15,757 nt of DNA from the NCBI GenBank assembly GCA_003164475.1, contig PLTL01000359.1, positions 1-15,757 on the forward strand. Direction: 5' to 3'. The stretch's first letter is position 1; each line of letters begins with the position of its first letter. The position numbers were made by a program, and so were the translations under genes. Origin of the DNA: Candidatus Dormiibacterota bacterium. Its GTDB lineage: Bacteria; Chloroflexota; Dormibacteria; UBA8260; Bog-877. The notes beneath the pieces are model-generated. The model searched no databases and was not told the origin of the DNA. It saw only the letters and a program-made list of their open reading frames with translations. This document shows, in pieces, positions 7,094 through 13,799 of this stretch.

Positions 7094-7330
7094 TCACGCC
7101 GAAACGGGGCCGTGGTCAGGCCCCAGCTCGAATTGCCACAGCTCGGCCAGCGGCAACCCAGTGCCACCTACCTTGGCCGCCACGATCTCGACGGAGTTCG
7201 CCGGGCAAGGCGTCTCCCTTTGGGTCGCCCAGCGGACGAAGCGCCCTTCGTCGAACGACAGCGTCTCGAGCGTCCGGCATAGCTCCCCCAGTCCGGCGGC
7301 CAATTCAGCGGCGAAGAGCTGGCGGCACAT
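7094..7330 (-). CDS. small protein of unknown function, first gene of the CsoR-DUF302 operon
   Basis: I do not recognise this 78-residue protein. The start ATG at 7330 has a strong AAGGAG seven bases upstream, which supports a genuine gene; the longer open frame above it, to 7735, lies antisense to the rhodanese and is not credible. The N-terminal third is helical (LFAAELAAGLGELCRTLETL); the rest alternates short strands (GRFVRWATQRETPC, SVEIVAAKVGG, LAELWQFELG). It has three cysteines (2, 18, 42) and no membrane segment or signal peptide, so it is probably cytoplasmic. The position, directly after the putative operator and 24 bases before the repressor, makes it the first gene controlled by the CsoR/CstR-type protein. 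A role in thiol or sulfur handling is only inference. Confidence 0.75.
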   Translation of the reverse strand: MCRQLFAAELAAGLGELCRTLETLSFDEGRFVRWATQRETPCPANSVEIVAAKVGGTGLPLAELWQFELGPDHGPVSA

Positions 7331-7386
7331 CGATGGACTCCTTCGGTCACAGCGGTGGCATTGGCCATCTCGGCCGGATCGATAAG

Positions 7387-7400
7387 TACCCCGGAGGGTA
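7387..7400. promoter_or_regulatory. putative CsoR/CstR operator overlapping divergent promoters
   Basis: TACCC-cgga-GGGTA is a perfect dyad with the C-run/G-run style of CsoR-family operators. On the minus strand it overlaps TATACC, a possible -10 with TTCACG 18 bases upstream. On the plus strand the next bases give TATATT (7399-7404), a possible -10 for the rhodanese. A repressor bound here would cover both starts. Confidence 0.55.
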
Positions 7401-7416
7401 TATTCCCTCTGCCCAT

Positions 7417-7434
7417 GATACGTGAAGGGGTATC
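7417..7434. promoter_or_regulatory. second inverted repeat, possible second operator
   Basis: GATAC and GTATC arms are separated by eight bases, and the right arm is embedded in GGGGTATCC, which shares the GGGTA core of the first dyad. It lies between the two divergent starts, about 17 bases from the first operator. Confidence 0.35.
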
Positions 7435-7469
7435 CGGTGGTGGGGTGAAAGGAGCATTGGAGGGCCGCC

Positions 7470-7877
7470 ATGGGCGGGTCGCAGAGGATGTTGGGTGGGA
7501 CCCGGGGCGGGGGCCGGCAGGAGGCGCACGCTGCCTTTCGGGCTGGGGTGCAGCTGCTCGATGTCCGGGAACCGTCCGAGGGCGGCCCGGTCAATGCCCT
7601 TGGCGCACGCCACGCCCCCGTTGGGCATCTCCGAGGGCCGGCTTGGGCTGTCTGCCGTGCCGGGAACCGCTCGGCGAGGGTGACTCTCAGCCTCATCCGG
7701 CCCGGACCAGAGGCCGTGAGCCTGAATGGGGACATGCGAATGCGAGAGGCAGCCGGCCTGCCGCGGCAACCGGAAATGCGCAGCCGGGCACGGTGGCGGG
7801 AGACTGCCCGTCACCCTTCCCCCGGCGCTGGTCCCCGGGGGCGCCTGGTGCCGTCAGTGGCAGCGGCTCGATCCTGA
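7470..7877 (+). CDS. single-domain rhodanese, divergent or shortened
   Basis: Rhodaneses move sulfane sulfur through a cysteine persulfide. Here residues 18-98 follow the family: QEAHAAFRAGVQLLDVREPSE is the first helix and strand, LGARHAPVGHL replaces the usual GHIPGARHIPLGEL, and VCRAGNRSAR carries the active loop with catalytic Cys62 (C-R-A-G-N-R). EAVSLNGDMRMREAAGLP is the closing strand and helix. About ten residues normally between GHL and the cysteine strand are missing, and the expected tryptophan after REPSE and the GH pair are substituted, so activity is uncertain. The frame continues about 35 residues beyond the domain, rich in Arg and Pro. GGAGG lies six bases before ATG 7470. The gene is divergent from the CsoR-DUF302 operon and shares its operator region, which implies joint control. 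It could be an early pseudogene. Confidence 0.68.
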   Translation: MGGSQRMLGGTRGGGRQEAHAAFRAGVQLLDVREPSEGGPVNALGARHAPVGHLRGPAWAVCRAGNRSARVTLSLIRPGPEAVSLNGDMRMREAAGLPRQPEMRSRARWRETARHPSPGAGPRGRLVPSVAAARS

Positions 7878-7958
7878 CCGCACCTGCCCCGGTGTACTTC
7901 GTCGGCAACAACCCGCCAAGCCGGGTGCCGGCGCAACCGCTGACGCGGTGGCCCTCCG

Positions 7959-8291
7959 GTGTCCTGGCCGGGCTGGCAGGAGCACGCTCACCTGGGTGAG
8001 GACGAGACCGCCCAGATCGTCTATGGACACGCCCCAGAGGCCACCCAGGACGCCGTCGAGCGGCTGCGAGAGAAGTTGCGGAAGTACCCAGTGCGGGAAG
8101 CTGCGCGGGAAGCGGGGATGACGACGCGAACTATCCAGAAGGTCCGCAACGGGACTACGGGAGTCCGGCCGAGCACGCTGGCCCGCATCCACAAGGCGGT
8201 CGAGCGTCTCTCTGTCGTCACGAGCGTGAGGTGGCTCCGCCCGCAGGCACCTACACGCCGTGGGTCAAGGCCCCGACGTCCTTATCGATAG
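7959..8291 (+). CDS. small helix-turn-helix protein
   Basis: This is a 110-residue frame starting at GTG. Residues 31-85 look like a Cro/phage-type helix-turn-helix: DAVERLREKLRKYPVREAAR packs before turn EAG, recognition helix MTTRTIQKVRNG, and closing helix PSTLARIHKAVERL. Third positions are GC-rich through this part. The last 25 residues are Arg/Pro-rich and probably not structured. No ribosome-binding site precedes the GTG, so the true start may be different, or this may be the 3' end of a longer gene whose front part (7878-7958) is interrupted by stops in the same frame. It is likely DNA-binding, perhaps from a mobile element. It lies 81 bases after the rhodanese stop in the same frame and is convergent with the peptidase gene. 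Confidence 0.5.
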   Translation: MSWPGWQEHAHLGEDETAQIVYGHAPEATQDAVERLREKLRKYPVREAAREAGMTTRTIQKVRNGTTGVRPSTLARIHKAVERLSVVTSVRWLRPQAPTRRGSRPRRPYR

Positions 8292-8302
8292 GGTGGCCGA
8301 GA

Positions 8303-10627
8303 CTACGGCGGCGGCGGAGCCAGGTCACCGTACGCGATACTAAAGCCGTCCGAGTTCAACACGGACGGGGTCGAGACCTGCACGGAGTCTTGGACCATGA
8401 CCCATTCAGTCAAGACGTTCTGGGGTCCGCTGAGCCCCAGGCTGCCAAATGTGGTCGGCGTGTAGTCCGCAAGTACGACAATGTAGCCATCTACCTCGGG
8501 GGCTTCGACAATCCACTCCGCTGAGGTGGCGGGCCCGGTGTACGTCTGCTCGGTACTGAAGGTCCCTCCGGTCGTGTCATCGGTCAGCGAGATTCCCCAG
8601 AGAGTCCCGCTGAGTTGGTCGATGGCCACGGTGACGTCGTCTCCGGGGTTGACCGTCACCGTCGTGATATTGGTCTGAGAGGCCGGAAGGATTTCCCACC
8701 AGGGCTGAATGTAGAAGTAGTCATCATCGGCAGGATCTGGGTATTCTTCAATCCCGGCTTGGATCAGATCGGAGTTCGCGACCCCGTCGATCCCGACCCA
8801 TTCTGACATGATGGTCCCTTCCTGCCCCGTGTACAAGCTGGGAACTACGAACGTCCCGTTCACTTCCGAGTAGGAGCCGCTCTGTAACGCGTACCCTGAC
8901 CAGTTCTGACTGGAGACCGTGCCTGGGAGAGCCACGTAAACGGTGATTAAAAGCGGCGCCGTTGCTGTCTCGGCGGTGGGCGTGGTCGAGTCCGCCACCT
9001 CGACGGTGAAGCTGCAGGTGGTCGCAGTCGTGGGCGTGCCAGAGATCACTCCACTGGGCGAGAGGCTCAGCCCTGAGGGCAGCGAGCCCGAGACGACCTC
9101 CCATGAGTAGGTAGGTGTCCCACCGTAGGCGGTGAGGGTGGTCGAGTAGCTGTCGCCCACCGTTGCAGAGGGAAGAGACGATGTGAGCACGACGACCGGA
9201 GTGGGTGCCTCAGGCGCAAAGTAGCCGAAGGCGTCAATGACCAAGTCTGACCTACCAGCGTCGTTGAAGATGTCCATCGCCCCGGTGCCGCTGAGCGTCG
9301 CCACGGTCAGATTGGGAACCGTCTGCCCGGGACCCCAGTTCAAATCGGACGCCAGCGGTCTAGTTCCCCCAGGGTAGACCGTGAAGTAGCTGGGGGCGGT
9401 CGTATCGGTCGCGGTCACGTTGGTCACCACCGCGTTCGCATTGGAGGCGATGCCGTCGACTCCGGCCATCGCCTCGGTGAGCGTCGCGCCAGGCCCCAAC
9501 GTCTGGCCGGTCTGTCTGGTGTCAAGCACGCGGACCGGACTGATGGGGCTGAACAAGCTGGCAGTCGTGGGGGTCACAGTGCCATCAGTGAAGTACCCGT
9601 CCACGTCGACCACCACGTCGGTCTTGCCGAGGTCGTTGTAGATCGAGATCTCGCCGGTCGAGCTGACCGGGACCACCACACGGTTGGGGACCGTGTCACC
9701 GCCTATCCAGTTGAGGTTCGAGGCAAGCGGCTGCGTCTCACCCTGTGGGTACACGGTGAGGTAACTGGCAGAGGTGGTATCAGTAACGGTGACATTCAGA
9801 AGCGCGGCAGTGACCCCAGAGGCGGGCACACCACCCGCACCTGTCACCTGGACATTGAGGGTGCTCCCCGGGCCCAGGGTCTGACCAGCATTGGGCTCGC
9901 CGCTACCGGCCCGGGTGTCGGTGATCCGGCTGGGGGTCAGCGGCACGTAGCTACCGGCGGTGGTACCGGACGGCTCCGGGGCGAAGTATCCCTCCAAGTC
10001 GACCACCAAGTCGGCACGGCCCAGATCGTTGTAGAAGGTGACCTGTCCAGCAGAGCCAACCGGGACGATGACCAGGTTGGGGACCGTTTCTCCTGGACCC
10101 CAGTTGAGGTTCGAGAGCAGCGGGAGGGTGCCCCCAGCGGGGTAGACGGAGAGGTAGCTGCCGGCGGTCGTATTGGTGACGGTCACGTTGAGAGCCACCG
10201 CCGTCGCGGTGGCGGGCACGCTCCCCCCGGTTACGGTCAGGTTCAGGCTGCCGGCCGGATGGAGGGTCTCCCCACTTGTCCTGGTATCCAGCAGCCGGGT
10301 TGGGGGTAGAGCGGTGTAGGCCCCGTTCGCAGTCGAGCTGGCAGCTTGGGCCGAGCCGTTCTGATCCAGACCGGACTTGCGAGGAACTGCCGGCTCCGCT
10401 GGCGGGTGGTCCTGGAGCAGTTCCGAAAGATCCACTCGGCTTTCAGCGCCGACCCAGTGGCTCCCGGTCGTGCTGGTTGTCACTCCGGTTGACACCGAGG
10501 AACCCCGTACGCTGACCGGGCGTGAAGCCGCCACGGCGGGGGTAGCCCCCCATGCGAAGCCGGCGCAGAGGAGAGACCCCGCGCAGACCAAGGCCAGTCG
10601 GGAACCCAGCGATCGCGAGTCGAGCAT
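8303..10627 (-). CDS. secreted glutamic peptidase (eqolisin, family G1) with surface repeats
   Basis: This is an exported protease that uses a Gln/Glu pair and usually works at acid pH. The 774 residues begin with a signal peptide (LALVCAGSLLCAGFAWG, likely cut after TPAVA). Three repeats of about 115 residues follow (104-216, 227-346, 359-471), each running from RxLDTR or RITDTR through LNVTVT and SNLNW to VVDxxGYF, a module common on actinobacterial exported proteins. An Ig-like putative domain (479-564, GTPTYSWEVVSGSLPSGLSL, VISGTPT) precedes the catalytic domain at about 572-767: SQNWSGYAL, SEWVGIDG, Gln623 in DLIQAG, WWEILP and Glu704 in AEWIVE. I chose ATG 10627 because GGAGG lies seven bases upstream; ATG 10657 has GGAGG at only three. 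No pro-region like that of fungal eqolisins is obvious; the repeats may serve in its place. Confidence 0.9.
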   Translation of the reverse strand: MLDSRSLGSRLALVCAGSLLCAGFAWGATPAVAASRPVSVRGSSVSTGVTTSTTGSHWVGAESRVDLSELLQDHPPAEPAVPRKSGLDQNGSAQAASSTANGAYTALPPTRLLDTRTSGETLHPAGSLNLTVTGGSVPATATAVALNVTVTNTTAGSYLSVYPAGGTLPLLSNLNWGPGETVPNLVIVPVGSAGQVTFYNDLGRADLVVDLEGYFAPEPSGTTAGSYVPLTPSRITDTRAGSGEPNAGQTLGPGSTLNVQVTGAGGVPASGVTAALLNVTVTDTTSASYLTVYPQGETQPLASNLNWIGGDTVPNRVVVPVSSTGEISIYNDLGKTDVVVDVDGYFTDGTVTPTTASLFSPISPVRVLDTRQTGQTLGPGATLTEAMAGVDGIASNANAVVTNVTATDTTAPSYFTVYPGGTRPLASDLNWGPGQTVPNLTVATLSGTGAMDIFNDAGRSDLVIDAFGYFAPEAPTPVVVLTSSLPSATVGDSYSTTLTAYGGTPTYSWEVVSGSLPSGLSLSPSGVISGTPTTATTCSFTVEVADSTTPTAETATAPLLITVYVALPGTVSSQNWSGYALQSGSYSEVNGTFVVPSLYTGQEGTIMSEWVGIDGVANSDLIQAGIEEYPDPADDDYFYIQPWWEILPASQTNITTVTVNPGDDVTVAIDQLSGTLWGISLTDDTTGGTFSTEQTYTGPATSAEWIVEAPEVDGYIVVLADYTPTTFGSLGLSGPQNVLTEWVMVQDSVQVSTPSVLNSDGFSIAYGDLAPPPP
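9215..10318 (-). repeat. three tandem LDTR...GYF protein repeats inside the peptidase gene
   Basis: Approximate units are 10318-9980, 9949-9590 and 9553-9215. All share a SNLNW or SDLNW strand, TVPN, and a YNDLG or FNDAG turn before the terminal GYF. The DNA is similar around the LNW segment (for example CCCAGTT on the plus strand in units 1 and 3) but diverged elsewhere, so the duplication is old. Confidence 0.8.
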
Positions 10628-10721
10628 CTGCCGCCCTCCAACCTTACGACCCGGCATTATCCTCCGCCTCTCGGCTGTTCCGGCTCACCGGCTATGTGAA
10701 CCTGGCCGCTAGAGTCTGCCC

Positions 10722-11065
10722 TTAAGACGAGGCTTTCGTACCGAGGTTGGCCGCATAGTCATAGCCACACTTTCGGCACCGAGTCTGCCCTTTACGGACG
10801 TCCTCTCCGCACTGCGGGCAGGTGCGGCCTCTCTTGCGGCTCATAAACCAGATCACACGCAAGATGAGCAACACGACCAGCCAGAACACAAAGATCAGGT
10901 CACCCCAATCCCGACTCCGACGGTCGTAGCAGCGTCAGAGGTGCTGAGCGACAGATTGCCACTCCACTCCACATGACTGGTGCTTGCTGTGCCCGTACCG
11001 ATCCAGACCGCACAAAGGATGGTCCAGGCCCAGACTGTCCACGTCATCTTCCGCCAATGGTGCAC
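10722..11065 (-). pseudogene. small membrane protein with C-terminal zinc ribbon, frameshifted
   Basis: From GTG 11065 (CAGGAGG nine bases upstream) the frame gives MHHWRKMTWTVWAWTILC, a first membrane segment, and a short loop ending VGVGIGVT at TGA 10895-10897. In the overlapping frame the sequence continues as expected for this actinobacterial family: GDLIFVFWLVVLLILRVIWF (second membrane segment), a basic stop-transfer SRKRGR, then a four-cysteine zinc ribbon CPQCGEDVRKGQTRCRKCGY and a stop at 10722-10724. One extra G in the run of four Gs (plus-strand C-run 10903-10906) would join the two halves perfectly. It is therefore a one-base deletion, a sequencing error, or a programmed frameshift. 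The family is a short membrane protein with the ribbon in the cytosol; its function is unknown. It lies 94 bases upstream of the peptidase start on the same strand. Confidence 0.75.
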
Positions 11066-11212
11066 TACCGTGAACCTCCTGCTTCGTGGCGCACCCCACG
11101 ACGATCGGTTAAGAGATGGCCCGGTCGGCTGTCCAGCGTCCAAGCCAGCCTCGCGGTCACTTCGGTACCGCGGTGAACCGCCCCGGGAAAGCTGGACACT
11201 CCATTCGTTGAG

Positions 11213-11228
11213 GGGATGGAGGGATGGA
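11213..11228. repeat. tandem 8-bp repeat
   Basis: GGGATGGA occurs twice in direct succession in the 268-base gap between the glycosyltransferase end and the zinc-ribbon gene. The function is unknown and it may be chance. Confidence 0.5.
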
Positions 11229-11333
11229 AAGCCCGAAAAGCAAGATAGCGTCGTCCTAAACCCAGGGAGTCAAACCATTGACCCCACGGGCCTTGCAGCC
11301 GCAGCCTGACACACGCCACTGCCCTTACGGCCA

Positions 11334-12563
11334 TCAGCAAGCCAGTAGGGCCTGAACCTTTTCCACCGCCCTTCCCGGACCGTCTTCCATTCGCATCTTC
11401 GCGCCGACGGCCGACGCCCGCTCTCGCATCTCTGACGCACGCGCGGCTGCGATCGCGCTAGACAAACCCGCGGCCGTGAGGCGCCGGACGCTCACGCTGA
11501 CGGGCGCTATGCCTTGTCGGCGTAACTGGTCGGCCCAGAAGAACTGATCTGCCGCGAAAGGCATGACGACCGACGGCACACCGGCCCGAGCGGCCGAGTG
11601 CGTGGTGCCAGACCCACCGTGGTGAATCACCATGGACGTTTGGGGAAACAGCCAATCGTGTGGTGTGTCGCCAATGACACAGAAGTTCGGTGGCAGGTTC
11701 AGTGAATCCGTGCCACTCCAGCCCGGATAGAAGAGGGCTCGCTGCCCCCCTACGGCAGCAACCACGACTTCGAGTACAGCGCGCTGATCGAAGCCCACCA
11801 TGCTGCCGAATCCCACATAGATCGGCGCGTCACCCGCAGCAAGAAAGTCTTGTAGTGATCCGGGGGCACCCCACTCATGCACTGGGCGCACCCACTGTCC
11901 ACACATCCACACGTTGTTCGGCCAATCCACTGGCGTCGGCAACAGCGTCGGCGAGATCCCATACAGCATCGGATGACCAGACCAGAGCTTATGCCCAGAT
12001 GGCAGCCCCACATTCGCCCGCGCCGCGTTGGTTGCATTGCGGAAAGCGCGCCACAGAGCTTCGGCGACGAGACGATAGCTGAAACGGTTGAGCCATCGGG
12101 GCATCGACCGAGGACCTAGGAATGGCGATGGAAACGCGGAGGTTGGAGTAAGCGGGATCATGCCCGCGCCGATGACGGGAAGGCCCAGCTTCTCGGCCGC
12201 CGAGAAACCGATGAACGCGGCGAGTCCCCCAACGATCAGCCCATCGCCGCCTGCCGCGGCCTCAAGCACCTGGCGCATCCAGGCGTCAGCGTTCTCGTTG
12301 CCGATACGTGCGAGGGTCTGGGCCGTAGCGTTCAGATTGTTCTTACCCGCGACGACAGACGAGAGGCCGGCGCTCGGTTGCAATGCTCCGTGAATATCTC
12401 CCGCCAGCGCCGCGTATGGGACACCAAGATCGCGAGCATCGCCTAACGTGCCGCCGTCGGCCAGCAAAGTCACTTCGTGACCAGCGTCCATCAAGGCGCG
12501 ACAGAGTGCTGCCATCGGCCGAGTGTCCCCCTTGGTGCCGTAGGTCATGGCTACAAGCTTCAT
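11334..12563 (-). CDS. GT1-family glycosyltransferase (UDP-sugar dependent, sterol/macrolide type)
   Basis: This is a cytoplasmic GT-B enzyme that moves a sugar from a nucleotide donor to a lipid or small hydrophobic acceptor. The 409 residues show the N-terminal Rossmann start MKLVAMTYGTKGDTRP (relatives have GTRGDVxP) and AGHEVTLLAD. The C-terminal half has PIYVGFGSM at about 247-255, TPHDWLFPQTSMVIHHGGSG at about 300-319 and the donor-binding signature THSAARAGVPSVVMPF with AADQFFWAD at 321-344. These match the sterol 3-beta-glucosyltransferase and macrolide/rhamnosyl transferase group; the acceptor cannot be read from sequence. I chose ATG 12563 because GGAGG lies five bases upstream; the open frame runs 19 codons further up without a better site. 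It appears monocistronic. The length and motifs are complete. Confidence 0.93.
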   Translation of the reverse strand: MKLVAMTYGTKGDTRPMAALCRALMDAGHEVTLLADGGTLGDARDLGVPYAALAGDIHGALQPSAGLSSVVAGKNNLNATAQTLARIGNENADAWMRQVLEAAAGGDGLIVGGLAAFIGFSAAEKLGLPVIGAGMIPLTPTSAFPSPFLGPRSMPRWLNRFSYRLVAEALWRAFRNATNAARANVGLPSGHKLWSGHPMLYGISPTLLPTPVDWPNNVWMCGQWVRPVHEWGAPGSLQDFLAAGDAPIYVGFGSMVGFDQRAVLEVVVAAVGGQRALFYPGWSGTDSLNLPPNFCVIGDTPHDWLFPQTSMVIHHGGSGTTHSAARAGVPSVVMPFAADQFFWADQLRRQGIAPVSVSVRRLTAAGLSSAIAAARASEMRERASAVGAKMRMEDGPGRAVEKVQALLAC

Positions 12564-12859
12564 GGATTCCTCCCACGCCTCTGCACCGTGGCGGCCGACA
12601 GAACGGCTCCGATGATGCACCGTTCCACAGCCCCGCTGCTCTTCTTACCGCCGGCCGGCCTGCCTCCGAGATTGACGTCCTGTAGCACCGGCGGGGCACA
12701 CAGAAGTTCGATGGCCTATGAGATACCTCGGTGAGTCCTCTTGTCACCTGGTTGTCCTTTGGCGGTCAGCTGCCGCGGGGCCCTCACGCTCGCCCCAACC
12801 CCCGTTCCCGGGCGGTACCGTCGGCCCGATGTTCCATGCTCCCGCCACCCCTCATCTAC
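12564..12859. other. upstream region of the glycosyltransferase
   Basis: I see no gene here. The stretch presumably holds the minus-strand promoter of the glycosyltransferase; I could not pick out a clear -35/-10 pair. Confidence 0.35.
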
Positions 12860-13117
12860 TCAAGGGGCCCCCCTCAGGTTGTTCTCCACGCAAGGTTGCG
12901 GGTGCGTGCAGCTCGACCTTGCGGGCGGAGCGGACAGGGCAGTCCGGGGAGGTCCCTGCGCCGAGCCTCGAAGCCGGTTCCAGACCGGGGGTCCGGGGCA
13001 GTAATCGTGGCGGGTGACACGCTGGTCCCCTGACCAGCTCACGGCCCACTGGTCCGCCTGAGTCGAGACCAGCACCCTGGTGGTGGTCTCCGCCTCGGGT
13101 TCCACCCATTCGACCAC
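12860..13117 (-). CDS. possible small hypothetical protein
   Basis: This is a frame of 85 codons starting at GTG. The first 40 codons have strongly GC-biased third positions and protein-like content (TRVLVSTQADQWAVSWSGD, then QRVTRHDYC), similar in feel to small beta-strand domains that carry 'W.V.w.g...tRHd'. The rest is Pro/Ser/Arg-rich and a neighbouring frame looks equally plausible, so a frameshift near codon 45 is possible. AGGGGAG touches the GTG, which is too close; a second in-frame GTG four codons later is 11 bases from GGAGG. No family was recognised. Confidence 0.33.
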   Translation of the reverse strand: MVEWVEPEAETTTRVLVSTQADQWAVSWSGDQRVTRHDYCPGPPVWNRLRGSAQGPPRTALSAPPARSSCTHPQPCVENNLRGAP

Positions 13118-13278
13118 CTCCCCTCACAGCTCCGAGCCCTTGGTCCATACTCGCGTCCGGCGCACTGCCAGCTGAACTCCTGCCGATCTCGATTAGTGAC
13201 ATGCAGAGATCGTAGGAGTCGTCGGTTGTGCCGTTCTCGGGTACCCCCGCAACCCACCTGCGCATATGGCAGCGAGCT

Positions 13279-13284
13279 CATAAT
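13279..13284 (+). promoter_or_regulatory. -10 box for a leaderless SRPBCC transcript
   Basis: CATAAT (five of six matches to TATAAT) lies six bases before ATG 13291, so transcription should start at the ATG itself. No ribosome-binding site is present, which agrees. I see no good -35 at the right distance. Confidence 0.4.
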
Positions 13285-13290
13285 GTGCAG

Positions 13291-13755
13291 ATGGCATCTC
13301 TCAAGTACTCCGAGTCGATCGTGATCGCCTGTCCCGCCGAGCTGCTCTACGACATGATCTCTGACGTTACTCGTATGGGCGAATGGAGCCCCGTCTGCAA
13401 GGCCTGTTGGTGGGACGCCGGTGGTGCTCCCCGAGTTGGCGCTTGGTTCACCGGGCGCAATGAAACGTCAGAACGGACTTGGGAGACACGCTCCCAGGTC
13501 GTGGAGGCGGAGCCAGGCCGAGAGTTCGCGTTTGTGGTAGGTGGCTCGTGGATTCGGTGGGGCTACACCTTCACTCCCGTGGGAGAGGGGACTGAGGTCA
13601 CTGAGTCATGGGAGTTCCTCCCGGATGGAATTGCAAGGTTCGAGGAACGATTCGGCGACCAGGCTCTGGCGCAGATTGCCGAGCGAACCGAGGCTGCCCA
13701 CCAGGGAATCGCGGCGACTCTTGCAGCGCTCAAGAGGGTCGCAGAGTTGGAGTGA
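13291..13755 (+). CDS. SRPBCC family protein (polyketide cyclase/dehydrase-like)
   Basis: This protein has the START/Bet v1-like fold with a deep hydrophobic pocket. At 154 residues it is normal length. It begins ASLKYSESIVIACPAELLYD, then MISDVTRMGEWSP (the classic 'pa..vwd.i.D...m..Wsp' pattern), a WWDAGGAPRVGAWFTGRN hairpin, WETRSQVVEAEPGREFAFVV, and strands WIRWGYTFTPVGEGTEVTESW. It ends with the long C-terminal helix AHQGIAATLAALKRVAEL. Members bind small hydrophobic molecules or act as cyclases and lyases; the ligand cannot be told. I chose ATG 13291 over the ATG at 13228 because the extra 21 residues do not fit the family and a -10 box lies just before 13291. It appears to be a single-gene unit. 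Confidence 0.9.
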   Translation: MASLKYSESIVIACPAELLYDMISDVTRMGEWSPVCKACWWDAGGAPRVGAWFTGRNETSERTWETRSQVVEAEPGREFAFVVGGSWIRWGYTFTPVGEGTEVTESWEFLPDGIARFEERFGDQALAQIAERTEAAHQGIAATLAALKRVAELE

Positions 13756-13799
13756 GCCCGATTGCATGACTCGGGAGGGTACCTTCCACTCGGCCTTAG

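Noticed and set aside
7094..7735. Longer version of the 78-residue minus gene (213 codons)
   Set aside because: The upstream part is antisense to the rhodanese and crosses the operators; ATG 7330 has the strong ribosome-binding site.
7797..7960. Possible Cys-rich zinc-finger remnant before the small HTH protein (CRQWQRLDPDRTCP, YFVGNNPPSR)
   Set aside because: The match needs a frame change and several lost cysteines; too weak to call.
12343..12747. Minus-strand frame of 134 codons over the glycosyltransferase start
   Set aside because: It overlaps the conserved N-terminus of the glycosyltransferase in a different frame and has no protein features.
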